Under the pieces are notes generated by a model. It was not told the DNA's origin, did no database searches, and saw only the letters and a program-made list of their open reading frames with translations. The position numbers were made by a program, and so were the translations under genes. Of a DNA stretch of 64,000 nt, positions 1 to 8,262 are shown one piece after another; position 1 is the stretch's first letter, and each line of letters opens with the position of its first letter. The DNA is from Flavobacterium ammoniigenes (GTDB lineage: Bacteria > Bacteroidota > Bacteroidia > Flavobacteriales > Flavobacteriaceae). Where the stretch lies: assembly GCF_020886055.1 (NCBI RefSeq), contig NZ_AP025184.1, positions 620,001 to 684,000 on the forward strand, read 5' to 3'.

Positions 1-657
1 TAACATTTTTGCAATTCCTGCAACAGTAGACGCTTTTTGCCCAATAGCAACATAGATACAAAATACAGGTTTTCCTGCATCGTAAAATTCTTTTTGATTT
101 AAGATCGTGTCGATACAAACAGTTGATTTACCTGTTTGACGGTCACCAATAACCAACTCACGTTGTCCACGTCCAACTGGAATCATTGCATCTACCGCTT
201 TAATTCCTGTTTGTAATGGTTCTGTTACTGGTTGACGGAATACAACTCCTGGCGCTTTTCTTTCCAAAGGCATTTCGTATAATTCCCCACCGATTGGTCC
301 TTTACCATCGATTGGCTGACCTAGTGTGTTTACCACACGTCCTAACATTTGCTCTCCTACTTTAAGAGACGCAATACGTTGTGTTCTTTTTACAGTTGAA
401 CCTTCTTTGATTCCTGTTGAAGCACCTAAAAGTACCACCCCAACATTGTCTTCTTCTAAGTTCAATACAATAGCCTCAAGACCATTTTCGAATTCTACTA
501 ACTCTCCGTATTGAACATTAGATAGCCCGTACACACGAGCAATACCATCTCCAACATTAAGTACTGTTCCTACTTCTTCTAGTGTAGCACCAGATTCAAA
601 ACCTTCTACTTGCTTTCTTAATATTGCTGAAATTTCAGCAGGTTTGATTTCCGCCAT
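1..657 (-). CDS. atpA: ATP synthase F1 subunit alpha, 3' part missing
   Basis: Subunit alpha of the F1 sector, which forms the alpha3-beta3 nucleotide-binding head at the cytoplasmic face of the membrane. The visible 219 residues start [10 protein letters not shown] and contain the N-terminal beta-barrel and the first part of the nucleotide-binding domain, with the Walker A motif GDRQTGKS at about residues 171-178. The reading frame is open to the window edge, so roughly the last 60 percent lies outside. It is the fifth gene of the atpB-E-F-H-A run, 36 bp after atpH. Identity is secure from the alpha-type P-loop and the operon context; the beta subunit would read GGAGVGKT. Confidence 0.98.
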   Translation of the reverse strand, partial: MAEIKPAEISAILRKQVEGFESGATLEEVGTVLNVGDGIARVYGLSNVQYGELVEFENGLEAIVLNLEEDNVGVVLLGASTGIKEGSTVKRTQRIASLKVGEQMLGRVVNTLGQPIDGKGPIGGELYEMPLERKAPGVVFRQPVTEPLQTGIKAVDAMIPVGRGQRELVIGDRQTGKSTVCIDTILNQKEFYDAGKPVFCIYVAIGQKASTVAGIAKML

Positions 658-693
658 CTTACTTTATAATTTAGACACTTTTATGTGTAATAA

Positions 694-1227
694 CTAATTA
701 CTAAACTCTCTTTTTAATACTTGTAATCTATTAGCAACCGAAGCATTGTATTGCTTGTCGCCTATTCTTAAAATAAATCCTCCAATAATTGATGGATCTA
801 CGTTATTTTTAATTGTAATCTTCTTGTCTGAAAGAGTCGCTACTTTAGCCAAAACCTTAGCTTCTAATGCGGCATCCATTGGAATAGCTGTTGTTACTTT
901 AGCTATTTCAATTCCGTTCATCTCGTCAGATAATTTATTGTATTCTAAAGCAATTGCTTCAAGAATCTCGAATCGTTTGTTTTCAAATAACAAATGAAAC
1001 AATCCTTGTGTTACTCCATTCACACCAGAGAAAACTTCTAATAACGCTTTTTCTTTTACCTCAACAGTAGTTGTTGGGCTTTGAATAAAAGTGTTTAATT
1101 CTTCGTTTCCGTTGATTGTAGAAGCAATCAATTTCATATCGTTATTCACAGCCTCAGCTACTCCTTTTGAATTGGAGATTTCTAAGATTGCTTTTGCATA
1201 ACGAATTGCTGCTCTTGTACCTGCCAT
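694..1227 (-). CDS. atpH: ATP synthase F1 subunit delta
   Basis: Subunit delta (OSCP), 177 residues, the peripheral-stalk connector between the b subunits and the top of the alpha/beta head. It opens with AGTRAAIRYAKAI, typical of the delta N-terminal helical bundle, and ends with the conserved C-terminal segment containing DPSIIGGFILRIGD (about residues 144-157). Length is normal for the family. It sits 2 bp after atpF and 36 bp before atpA, so it is almost certainly cotranscribed. Confidence 0.97.
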   Translation of the reverse strand: MAGTRAAIRYAKAILEISNSKGVAEAVNNDMKLIASTINGNEELNTFIQSPTTTVEVKEKALLEVFSGVNGVTQGLFHLLFENKRFEILEAIALEYNKLSDEMNGIEIAKVTTAIPMDAALEAKVLAKVATLSDKKITIKNNVDPSIIGGFILRIGDKQYNASVANRLQVLKREFSN

Positions 1228-1229
1228 AA

Positions 1230-1730
1230 TTAGTTCAGTTTTACGTCACCTAATAGTTGGTCAACTAATTTAGTTTGAGATTCTTTGTTAGACAATTCGT
1301 CTTTCAATATTTTTTCTGCAATACTTAATGACAAAGTAGCAACTTGTGATTTCAAATCAGCCATAGCTGCATTTTTTTCACTTTCGATAGCTGCTTTAGC
1401 TTGGTCAATCATTTTTTGACCTTGCTCTTGTGCTTCGTTTTTAGCATCGGCAACCATTTTCTCTTTCATTTCACGAGCATCTTTCAACATCGCGTCACGT
1501 TCAGCTCTTGCTTCTTGAAGAATACGTTGGTTATCTGCTTGCAAGTTTTGCATTTCATTACGCGCGCTTTCAGCTGATTCCAAAGCATTTTTAATCCCTT
1601 GTTCTCTTTCGTTTACCGCATCCAAAATGGGTTTCCAAGCGAATTTTTTTAATAAGAATATTAATCCAACAAAGATGACTACTTGCCAAATAAATAAACC
1701 AAACGAAAAATCATTAATTAACTTCTCCAT
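1230..1730 (-). CDS. atpF: ATP synthase F0 subunit b
   Basis: Subunit b, 166 residues, the membrane-anchored peripheral stalk. One hydrophobic segment near the N-terminus (about residues 10-28) is followed by a long charged helix rich in A, E, K and Q that forms the right-handed coiled coil, including repeated Glu/Ala/Lys heptads at about residues 40-130. Standard length. It lies between atpE (117 bp upstream, with a strong hairpin in the gap) and atpH (2 bp downstream). Confidence 0.97.
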   Translation of the reverse strand: MEKLINDFSFGLFIWQVVIFVGLIFLLKKFAWKPILDAVNEREQGIKNALESAESARNEMQNLQADNQRILQEARAERDAMLKDAREMKEKMVADAKNEAQEQGQKMIDQAKAAIESEKNAAMADLKSQVATLSLSIAEKILKDELSNKESQTKLVDQLLGDVKLN

Positions 1731-1806
1731 TATATGTAATTATAAAATTGTAAACTTTTTTTTAATTGCGTGGCGCAATTGTATCTGTTTTAATTTTTAA
1801 AAACAA

Positions 1807-1831
1807 TAGTTACAACCAACCGTTGTAACTA
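1807..1831 (-). other. Stem-loop in the atpE-atpF gap
   Basis: A perfect 10-bp stem (TAGTTACAAC / GTTGTAACTA) with a 5-nt loop lies about 17 nt after the atpE stop in the direction of transcription. It is followed by a broken T-run, not a clean terminator tail. It could protect the 3' end of an atpB-atpE message or cause partial termination, which would suit the higher number of c subunits per complex. This function is inference. Confidence 0.5.
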
Positions 1832-1847
1832 CTGTTTTGTGTTTTAA

Positions 1848-2039
1848 TTAAGCAGCGAATAACGCAGCGAAACCAATACCTTCAATAAGTGCAGCTGCGA
1901 TAAGCATAGCTGTTTGGATTTTTCCTGAAGCTTCTGGTTGACGTGCAATTGCGTCCATTGCTGAACCACCAATTTTACCAATACCTAAACCTGCTCCGAT
2001 TACAATTAATCCTGCTCCTACAATAGTTGGAATTTGCAT
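1848..2039 (-). CDS. atpE: ATP synthase F0 subunit c
   Basis: Subunit c of the rotor ring, 63 residues, two transmembrane helices joined by a polar loop. The loop RQP is at residues 33-35, and the ion-carrying carboxylate is Glu53 in LIEGIGF in the second helix. The N-terminal helix has the Gly-rich GAGLGIGKIGG packing motif. It is short for the family but complete. It is separated by about 60 bp from atpB, a gap with a small hairpin at 2079-2092 (TTGGC AAAA GCCAA), and by 117 bp from atpF. Confidence 0.97.
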   Translation of the reverse strand: MQIPTIVGAGLIVIGAGLGIGKIGGSAMDAIARQPEASGKIQTAMLIAAALIEGIGFAALFAA

Positions 2040-2101
2040 AATATATATATTAAAAATTAAACATTCAATTTAAGGCATTTGGCAAAAGCCAATAGCCGTT
2101 T

Positions 2102-3208
2102 TTAATGGTGCTCAGCCCCTTCGTGGTGATGCTCTTCATTTCCAGCACCAAAATACAAAGCCGACAACATCGTGAAAATATACGCTTGTAAAAACGCTAC
2201 TAATATTTCTAGGATAGAAAGTGCAAATGCCAATCCAAATGACAAGGTACTTCCAATCCAACTTTTAAAAATAAACATCAATCCAATGATACTCATTAAT
2301 ACTACGTGTCCAGCCAAAATGTTAGCATACAAACGAATCATTAATGAAAATGGCTTGATAACTGTTCCTAACAATTCAATTGGAGCTAAAATAAATTTCA
2401 TTGGTGTTGGCACGCCTGGCATCCAGAAAATGTGTGCCCAATAATTTTTATTAGCAGAGAAAGTAGTAATCAAATACGTCAATAAAGCTAACGAAGCTGT
2501 AATAGCAATGTTACCTGTTACGTTAAATCCTAGTGGTGTTAATCCTAAAATATTCAAGAAAAACACAAAGAAAAAAATGGTAAGCAAATAGCTCATGTAT
2601 TTTTTGTAGTTTTTCTCTCCAATGTTTGGAATCGCAATTTCGTCTCTTACGTACAAAACCAACGGCTCAAAGAAACGTCCTGCTCCTGAGGCAATTCCAC
2701 CGTTTTTAGCATATGATTTTGCCAAACGGCTAAACAAGAAAAACATTAACAACGCCACAAACAAGATTCCAACAACACTTTTTGTAATTGATAAATCTAA
2801 GGGCTGAACATTCGTTGGATGACCTGATTTTTCATCTTCAGTTAATTTTCCTGAAGCATCCGTTTTATATATTTTTTCGTGGTGAATTACGTAATAGTTC
2901 CCATTGTGTTCCGCTACTTTTTCACCGTGGTGAAATTCACCAGAAGAAAAAACTTGCAATCCATTATCCCATAAAATAATTGGTAATGAGAAACCGTTGT
3001 GCTCGCCAGATTCTTTATCTGCGTTAAAAGTAAAGTCGTGAGCGTCAAGTAAGTGGTGATTAATAAACTCTTTTATTTCTGATTTTACATCTGTAGATTC
3101 TGTTGGAGTTGCTTCTTTTTTTTCAGTTGGGTTAGCAAAGCTTACAAAAGGAAGAATAGCTACTAAAGCTACCAGTATAAATTTAAGTGGTTTGTTTGAA
3201 ATCACCAT
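2102..3208 (-). CDS. atpB: ATP synthase F0 subunit a
   Basis: Subunit a, 368 residues with the start chosen here. It forms the proton half-channels against the c-ring. The first 25 or so residues look like a signal peptide (ILVALVAILPFVSFA), followed by a roughly 100-residue polar, His-rich extension and then five to six transmembrane helices. The essential arginine is in MIRLYANILAGH. A long N-terminal domain of this type is usual for Bacteroidota subunit a. A start 16 codons further upstream (3256) is open but falls inside a strong promoter at 3254-3281, so Met at 3208 is preferred. First gene of the atpB-E-F-H-A unit. Confidence 0.95.
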   Translation of the reverse strand: MVISNKPLKFILVALVAILPFVSFANPTEKKEATPTESTDVKSEIKEFINHHLLDAHDFTFNADKESGEHNGFSLPIILWDNGLQVFSSGEFHHGEKVAEHNGNYYVIHHEKIYKTDASGKLTEDEKSGHPTNVQPLDLSITKSVVGILFVALLMFFLFSRLAKSYAKNGGIASGAGRFFEPLVLYVRDEIAIPNIGEKNYKKYMSYLLTIFFFVFFLNILGLTPLGFNVTGNIAITASLALLTYLITTFSANKNYWAHIFWMPGVPTPMKFILAPIELLGTVIKPFSLMIRLYANILAGHVVLMSIIGLMFIFKSWIGSTLSFGLAFALSILEILVAFLQAYIFTMLSALYFGAGNEEHHHEGAEHH

Positions 3209-3253
3209 AACAGTTAAATATCTTCGTTTATTTTGGTTTCTAAAATTTAGGTG

Positions 3254-3281
3254 CAAAGGTACATTTTTTATTAATATTCAA
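3254..3281 (-). promoter_or_regulatory. Promoter of the atp operon
   Basis: On the minus strand TTG (3279-3281), 17 nt and TACCTTTG (3254-3261) match the flavobacterial consensus TTG-N17-23-TAnnTTTG exactly. Transcription would begin near 3248 and give a leader of about 40 nt before atpB at 3208. The ATP synthase core can therefore be transcribed independently of the upstream sprE-bactofilin-atpZ genes. Confidence 0.7.
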
Positions 3282-3330
3282 AAGAATATAAAAATTATTT
3301 TTCGTCTAAATCGTCACTTCTAAAGGTCAT

Positions 3331-3744
3331 TTATTGTTTTTCGTTTAATATGCGTATCGTAACTAGGGTTTCAATTGCCAAAAAGACAATAAATAGCATA
3401 AAAAAATTGATTTTTTCAATTCCAGAAGTCGACGATATGCTTTTCAAAATAGGGCGGACAAATACGAAACAAGTCATCATTTTTACAGTCGTAACTATTA
3501 AAAAAGACATCCCAACCAAATCAAAATTTTGAGAACGAACTTGGAACAAAACTACCCTAAGAACTATAGAAAATATTCCGAAAAAAAGATATAAACTCAA
3601 GAGCGAATAGGAAAAATCTTTTGTAGAAATTTCCATTAATTCAAATAAATACTGATGAACAAAATAGGAAAACGTCACTAAAGCTATCCATAGTGCTAGT
3701 CCTTTCTTTTGTTGTTGTGTGGGGGGAAAAAATTGAAAGCTCAA
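3331..3744 (-). CDS. Small membrane protein between atpZ and atpB
   Basis: 137 residues with four predicted membrane segments (about residues 17-35, 46-66, 77-98 and 113-130) and few charged residues. I do not recognise a named family. The position between atpZ and atpB is that of the AtpI-type assembly factor, so a role in F0 or c-ring assembly is plausible but inferred. The start is TTG, overlapping the atpZ stop as TTGA, which suggests translational coupling. It ends 73 bp before the atpB promoter, so it is probably the last gene of the sprE unit. Confidence 0.8.
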   Translation of the reverse strand: MSFQFFPPTQQQKKGLALWIALVTFSYFVHQYLFELMEISTKDFSYSLLSLYLFFGIFSIVLRVVLFQVRSQNFDLVGMSFLIVTTVKMMTCFVFVRPILKSISSTSGIEKINFFMLFIVFLAIETLVTIRILNEKQ

Positions 3745-3974
3745 TGGGAATCGGATTTATTGATTTCATTTACTTGACGGATCGTATTGTATAAGGCTAA
3801 AAAAACGCCGACTAACAAAACTATTTTGTGATAATAAAAAATAGTATTGGGATGTTTATCATCTAACCAACTGCCCAGATAGGAAAACAAAAAAATAATA
3901 ACCCCCATTTGAATAGGAATATTAATTAGGGCTAACCATTTATTGAATGGTTTCTTGTTGTTTTTATTCTCCAT
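3741..3974 (-). CDS. atpZ: AtpZ/AtpI family protein
   Basis: 77 residues with two hydrophobic segments (about 15-33 and 48-66) and a short polar linker SWLDDKHPN between them, the pattern of the AtpZ/AtpI family that precedes F0 genes in many bacteria and is linked to F0 assembly or Mg2+ transport. The gene overlaps the end of the bactofilin gene by 11 bp and the next gene by 4 bp, so it is tightly coupled to both. Family call rests on size, topology and position. Confidence 0.75.
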   Translation of the reverse strand: MENKNNKKPFNKWLALINIPIQMGVIIFLFSYLGSWLDDKHPNTIFYYHKIVLLVGVFLALYNTIRQVNEINKSDSH

Positions 3975-4344
3975 TTGACGTGGTAGGTGGAATCGTTTTC
4001 ATGGTGCAGGTTGCGCTAAAATCAGCGCCGGGTTCTACAGATAGCTTTCCAATCGTGACTTCGCCATAAATAGTAGCTGTGGCTTTTACATTAAGCAATT
4101 CGGCTACCTGTATTTTACCGCTATAACGCCCTTCGATGTCTGCATTTTTGCACAAAATATCTCCAACAACAATTCCGGCAGGCCCAATAACTATTTTCCC
4201 TTCACACTGAAAATTACCCGTTAATTCGCCGTCCAATCTAAAATCGGCTACCGAATAAATATTCCCTTTTATTCGGGTACCTTCAACTATTCGGTTCGTT
4301 TTTCCTAATAGATCGGTGTAGGATTTTGTTTTTTTATCAAACAT
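3964..4344 (-). CDS. Bactofilin family protein
   Basis: 126 residues. The centre (about residues 20-110) is a right-handed beta-helix of the bactofilin/DUF583 type, visible as short repeating strands such as IKGNIYSVADFRLDGELTGN and GEVTIGKLSVEPGA. Bactofilins polymerise without nucleotide into filaments or patches at the membrane and scaffold cell-wall or motility machinery. It follows sprE by 3 bp and overlaps atpZ by 11 bp. Linkage to a type IX secretion protein suggests a scaffolding role for the gliding/secretion apparatus, which is inference. Confidence 0.9.
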   Translation of the reverse strand: MFDKKTKSYTDLLGKTNRIVEGTRIKGNIYSVADFRLDGELTGNFQCEGKIVIGPAGIVVGDILCKNADIEGRYSGKIQVAELLNVKATATIYGEVTIGKLSVEPGADFSATCTMKTIPPTTSNGE

Positions 4345-4347
4345 AAT

Positions 4348-6945
4348 TTACTGCTTTTTAATGGCTAGATAGCTTTCTAAGTTCTTCTTAATTTGGATCA
4401 CTTTGTAATTATCGCTCGAAATGATAATTGCCGGTTGGGCAATTGTATATTGTTTATTAATCTTCATAAAGTTGATGATATCATTGGCGTAGGCCTCTGT
4501 TTTAATATTATGAAGCACAATAAAGTTTTCTTTGTCGGTGTACACATCATACGAATAGGAGCGTTGTTCTATTTTCTCGTCCTCAATGAAATTTTTGATT
4601 TTTTTCTCAAATTCAATCGTCAAAGGATCAGACTGCGCGCCTACTTTAAACAGTATTTTCCAGCTTTTGGCTGTGGTGGTAAAGTCTATTTTTTCCAAAG
4701 TAGGTATTTGATTGCTCACAATGTCTTTAGCTTGTTTGCCTTCGTCGGTGTTTGGATATTGCTCGGCAACAGCTTCTAGCGCTTTTTTATAGGCAACCAC
4801 CCCAAATAATTTCGCTTGGGTATTGGCTCGTAATAATTCTAATTTGGGAAGAATTGCATCGCCAGAAAACTGAATAATTGCAGTGTTTACTTTTGATAAA
4901 AGATCGACAAAATGCTCTTCTTGGAAAAGAGCATACAATTGATTGTAGGCTTTCTCAGGACTATCAATACTCAAATTATCGATCCCGGTATTATTAATTA
5001 TTTGCGCGTATCGAGAAGTTGGAAACTCAGAAACTATTCGATTTTTCATTGCCGCTGCTTTTGTAGCATCTGTAATTTGGTAAATTTTATACAAGTTGTA
5101 CAAGGTTGGTAAAATCAATTTTTCTGCGGGTTGTTGTTCCAATATCTTTTCTAATTTGGCTGTTGCCAAAGCGTATTCTTTGAACTTTTCTTTATAAATG
5201 ATTCCCAGTTGATAATACGCAAAATTGCGTTCCTGATTAATGCTGTCGATTACTTTTTGGTCTGTCGGAATTTGATTCAAATAATAGGCAATTGCATATT
5301 TATCATTCGTTTTTTCGGCTGTTTTTTGATTGGTATCAGCTCCAACAACTAAGTTGTCTGTCGTTGCTGAAATGCCTATGTCTCCTGTAGTGGTTGTAAT
5401 TCTCCAATATCCATTCGGATTGCGTTTTCCCCAATTTTTCTTAAATTCCAATTGACCAAAAGCGGCTGTAGTGGGGGTATAAAAATAAAACGAAGAAGCG
5501 GAATTTCCAGTATTTAATTTTGGGAGATTACGAACCGGAACATTCGGTTTTAATAATGTTTGCCCCGCAGGATTACTATTCCCCGATTGTTGAAAATTAG
5601 CTATCGCTTCTTGTTGTTTTTGGGCCAATAGCTTTTGTTTTTCTTCTGCTTTTTTAAGCGATTCGATATGATTGCCAAAATACACAATGCGTTCCGAATC
5701 AGAAAGTGCAACTACTTTTAAAATGCTGTCGGTAGTGTGTGCTAATGCATCGTACTTGATCACATCGTCCAAATTTTTTCTCAATTTTTCGATTTGGACA
5801 AACTCTCTGGTATTCTTGTCTAGCTTGACTAATGTGCTGTCGTAATATTTGGCCGCCAAAGGAAATTCGGCGCTTTTGAAATACATATTGCCTAAATTTC
5901 TATAATTAGAAACCGCCAAATAGGTATTGTCCTTAATTAGTTTTAAAGAACGGGTGTAATTTTTTAAAGCCAATTCTGGATCGTTACTTTTGTCATAATA
6001 CAAACCTATTTGATGGTAAATCAAATCCAAAAAAGGTCGGTTTTCACGATTTTCAACCAATTGGGTAAACATTTTTGTCAATTGCGTCCTGTCGCCATTT
6101 TGAAAATCAAACAGTTGTGCCTTTTTGGCGTAGGCCTGAATCACATATTCTCTATCTGCTTTTCGACGCATGTCAATTACAGATTGGAAACTCAATAGCG
6201 CACTGTCTCTTTTGCCTAATTCCTCGTACAACTGTCCCAAAATGAAGCGGTAACGTGCTTTTTCCGTGTTGATTAAAGTTAACTCTTGTGCCATTTTTAA
6301 TTTGGCCACCGCACTGTCTTTTTCTTCCAAATTCAAAAAGGCTTCAGCCAAAACAGCGTAGGCATTAGCCACATATTCGTCTTTCAATTTAAAGTCCTTA
6401 AGCAGTTTAGATAAATTTTTGATCACCAAAGCATCATTGCCCAATCGCATATTCGTTTTTTCGCGCCAAATCTTTGCTTCGTATATTTTATCGCTATTGG
6501 GGTGTTTGTACAAAATATAATTGAATGCATCCAATGCGGGCACAAAACGCTGACCATAATAACGAGCCTTTCCAAGCATTAAGTAGGCTTCGTCAGTTTG
6601 TTGATTGCGTTCTCTACCGCCTATATTCATGGAATGTTTTTGAATGGCTTTAGTTGCTTTTGTTTCGGCCAAATCAAAATTGGGGTTCTTAATTGTGTCG
6701 TTCAATGAACCGTCTGACAATTCCATTTTTTCTACCGGCAAACGCTTCCAAAAATTGTTTTTGCTTTTTTGATTTATATCCTTAACCCCTTTGTCAAAAC
6801 CAATCCCTCCATTGTATAAAATATTGTTTTGAGTGGTTAAGGCATGGTATTTTCGAGATACAAACGAATCCTTCTTGGTAGAACAAGCCACCAAAACCAA
6901 TAGGGTAATAAAACTAAGTGTAAATTGAGAGCAGTTGGTTTTCAA
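4348..6945 (-). CDS. sprE: SprE/PorW-like type IX secretion and gliding lipoprotein
   Basis: 865 residues. The N-terminus is a lipoprotein signal with lipobox LVAC (cysteine at about residue 21), followed by the conserved FVSRKYHALTTQNNILYNGG and NNFWKRLPVE segments seen in SprE of F. johnsoniae and PorW of Porphyromonas. Several TPR-like helical pairs follow at about residues 110-400 (for example EAYLMLGKARYYGQRFVPAL) and again at 575-720. SprE is needed for gliding and type IX secretion and acts in the periplasm or at the outer membrane. The start codon is TTG; no in-frame ATG precedes it. It heads a tight run with the bactofilin and atpZ. Symbol from recalled family features, not a search. 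Confidence 0.82.
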   Translation of the reverse strand: MKTNCSQFTLSFITLLVLVACSTKKDSFVSRKYHALTTQNNILYNGGIGFDKGVKDINQKSKNNFWKRLPVEKMELSDGSLNDTIKNPNFDLAETKATKAIQKHSMNIGGRERNQQTDEAYLMLGKARYYGQRFVPALDAFNYILYKHPNSDKIYEAKIWREKTNMRLGNDALVIKNLSKLLKDFKLKDEYVANAYAVLAEAFLNLEEKDSAVAKLKMAQELTLINTEKARYRFILGQLYEELGKRDSALLSFQSVIDMRRKADREYVIQAYAKKAQLFDFQNGDRTQLTKMFTQLVENRENRPFLDLIYHQIGLYYDKSNDPELALKNYTRSLKLIKDNTYLAVSNYRNLGNMYFKSAEFPLAAKYYDSTLVKLDKNTREFVQIEKLRKNLDDVIKYDALAHTTDSILKVVALSDSERIVYFGNHIESLKKAEEKQKLLAQKQQEAIANFQQSGNSNPAGQTLLKPNVPVRNLPKLNTGNSASSFYFYTPTTAAFGQLEFKKNWGKRNPNGYWRITTTTGDIGISATTDNLVVGADTNQKTAEKTNDKYAIAYYLNQIPTDQKVIDSINQERNFAYYQLGIIYKEKFKEYALATAKLEKILEQQPAEKLILPTLYNLYKIYQITDATKAAAMKNRIVSEFPTSRYAQIINNTGIDNLSIDSPEKAYNQLYALFQEEHFVDLLSKVNTAIIQFSGDAILPKLELLRANTQAKLFGVVAYKKALEAVAEQYPNTDEGKQAKDIVSNQIPTLEKIDFTTTAKSWKILFKVGAQSDPLTIEFEKKIKNFIEDEKIEQRSYSYDVYTDKENFIVLHNIKTEAYANDIINFMKINKQYTIAQPAIIISSDNYKVIQIKKNLESYLAIKKQ

Positions 6946-7107
6946 TTGGAAACGATTTATAGCATAAACTTCTATACGCCAGTTTTAGTATATAGTTGGG
7001 TAAAATTAAGATTATTCTTTGAAACTGAAATTGATTTTATAATTTGATTTTTATAATTACTATTACAAACCTGATTATTATCATTTTCTAAAAACACCCT
7101 AGTTTAG

Positions 7108-7115
7108 TATATTTG
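7108..7115 (+). promoter_or_regulatory. -7 promoter element of the PaaE-like gene
   Basis: TATATTTG matches TAnnTTTG; I find no good TTG at the expected distance. Transcription from it would start near 7121, just before the ATG at 7131. It overlaps an upstream in-frame ATG at 7113, which argues for the later start. Confidence 0.45.
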
Positions 7116-7130
7116 CCAAAAATTACAATT

Positions 7131-8183
7131 ATGTCTTCCTTTTTAAAATTAATTATTAAAGAAGTAAAACGCGAAACCAAAGACGCTGTTTCCATTCTTT
7201 TTTCAGTCCCAGAAGAATTACAATCCCAATATACTTTTATTGCCGGTCAATACATTAACCTGAAATTGACATTGGATAATCAAGAAATCCGTCGCGCCTA
7301 TTCGATTTGTTCAGCACCTCATAGTGGCGAATTACGCATTGCGGTAAAAGCGGTTTCTAACGGGCTTTTTTCGCAGTTTGCCAATACCAAGCTCAAAGCA
7401 GGTGATGTCCTTGAAGTAGGAAAACCAGAAGGAAAATTCACCTTTGAACCTCAGGCTGATCGCCAACGCAATTATGCTGCTTTTGTGGCCGGTAGCGGTA
7501 TTACTCCTGCTCTTTCTATTTTGAAATCGGTTTTGCAAAACGAACCAAAAAGCACTTTTGTTTTGGTATACGGAAACAAATCGCCAGAAGACACTATTTT
7601 CCACCAAGAATTACAGGATTTACAATCGCAATTTGTTGGACGATTATTTGTTCAATATGTGTATAGCCAAGCGAAAGCAGACGGAGCTTTGTCTGGACGT
7701 ATAGACAAAACTACCGTGAATTATATCTTGAAAGAAAAACACGCGAGTTTGGATTTTGACAAGTTCTATTTGTGTGGACCTGAAGAAATGATCAACACCG
7801 TTTCTGATGCTTTGAAAGAAAAAAATGTTAAAGAATCGGATATCAAGTTTGAATTATTTTCTAGTTCCACTAAAGAAAACACTATCGAACAATCCTTAGA
7901 TGGACATGCTCAAATTACCGTAATGGTAGATGATGAGGAAACTACTTTTGAAATGTCGGCAAAACAAACCATCTTGGATGCTGCTTTAAAACAAGGTATT
8001 GATGCTCCGTATTCTTGTCAAGGCGGAATTTGCAGTAGTTGTTTAGCGCGCGTTACTGAAGGAACTGCCGAAATGACTAAGAACTCTATTCTTTCCGAAA
8101 AAGAAGTGGCTGACGGACTGATATTGACTTGTCAAGCGCATCCTACTTCGGCTACAATTCGAGTAGATTTTGATGATGTTTAA
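7131..8183 (+). CDS. PaaE-like flavin reductase with 2Fe-2S domain
   Basis: 350 residues. An FAD-binding barrel (about 1-100, with RRAYSICSAP), an NAD(P)-binding domain (about 105-235, GSGITPALS, and CGPEEMI near its end) and a C-terminal plant-type 2Fe-2S ferredoxin domain (about 262-350) with cysteines in CQGGICSSC and a fourth in LTCQAHP. This is the architecture of PaaE, the electron-supply subunit of phenylacetyl-CoA epoxidase, and of related ferredoxin-NADP reductases. No paaABCD genes are near, so its oxygenase or ferredoxin partner is unknown. The start at 7131 is preferred over 7113 because the promoter element covers the earlier one. Confidence 0.88.
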   Translation: MSSFLKLIIKEVKRETKDAVSILFSVPEELQSQYTFIAGQYINLKLTLDNQEIRRAYSICSAPHSGELRIAVKAVSNGLFSQFANTKLKAGDVLEVGKPEGKFTFEPQADRQRNYAAFVAGSGITPALSILKSVLQNEPKSTFVLVYGNKSPEDTIFHQELQDLQSQFVGRLFVQYVYSQAKADGALSGRIDKTTVNYILKEKHASLDFDKFYLCGPEEMINTVSDALKEKNVKESDIKFELFSSSTKENTIEQSLDGHAQITVMVDDEETTFEMSAKQTILDAALKQGIDAPYSCQGGICSSCLARVTEGTAEMTKNSILSEKEVADGLILTCQAHPTSATIRVDFDDV

Positions 8184-8190
8184 TTTTTGC

Positions 8191-8213
8191 CGCAAAGGCA
8201 CAAAGTCGCAAAG
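8191..8213 (+). repeat. Short GCAAAG-type direct repeat
   Basis: Three near-identical units in a row: CGCAAAG, GCACAAAG, TCGCAAAG, just after the PaaE-like stop codon. It is GC-richer than the flanks. Similar GCAAAG-rich intergenic strings are, from memory, common in Flavobacterium; I cannot verify copy number here. Confidence 0.5.
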
Positions 8214-8230
8214 TTTACAATTGATATATA

Positions 8231-8262
8231 AAAAAACGAGAAGTGATTGCTTCTCGTTTTTT
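8231..8262. terminator. Bidirectional terminator
   Basis: Stem ACGAGAAG / CTTCTCGT with a 6-nt loop, flanked by six A on one side and six T on the other, so it serves both the PaaE-like gene (plus) and the GT9 gene (minus). Its right edge overlaps the GT9 stop codon. Confidence 0.8.
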
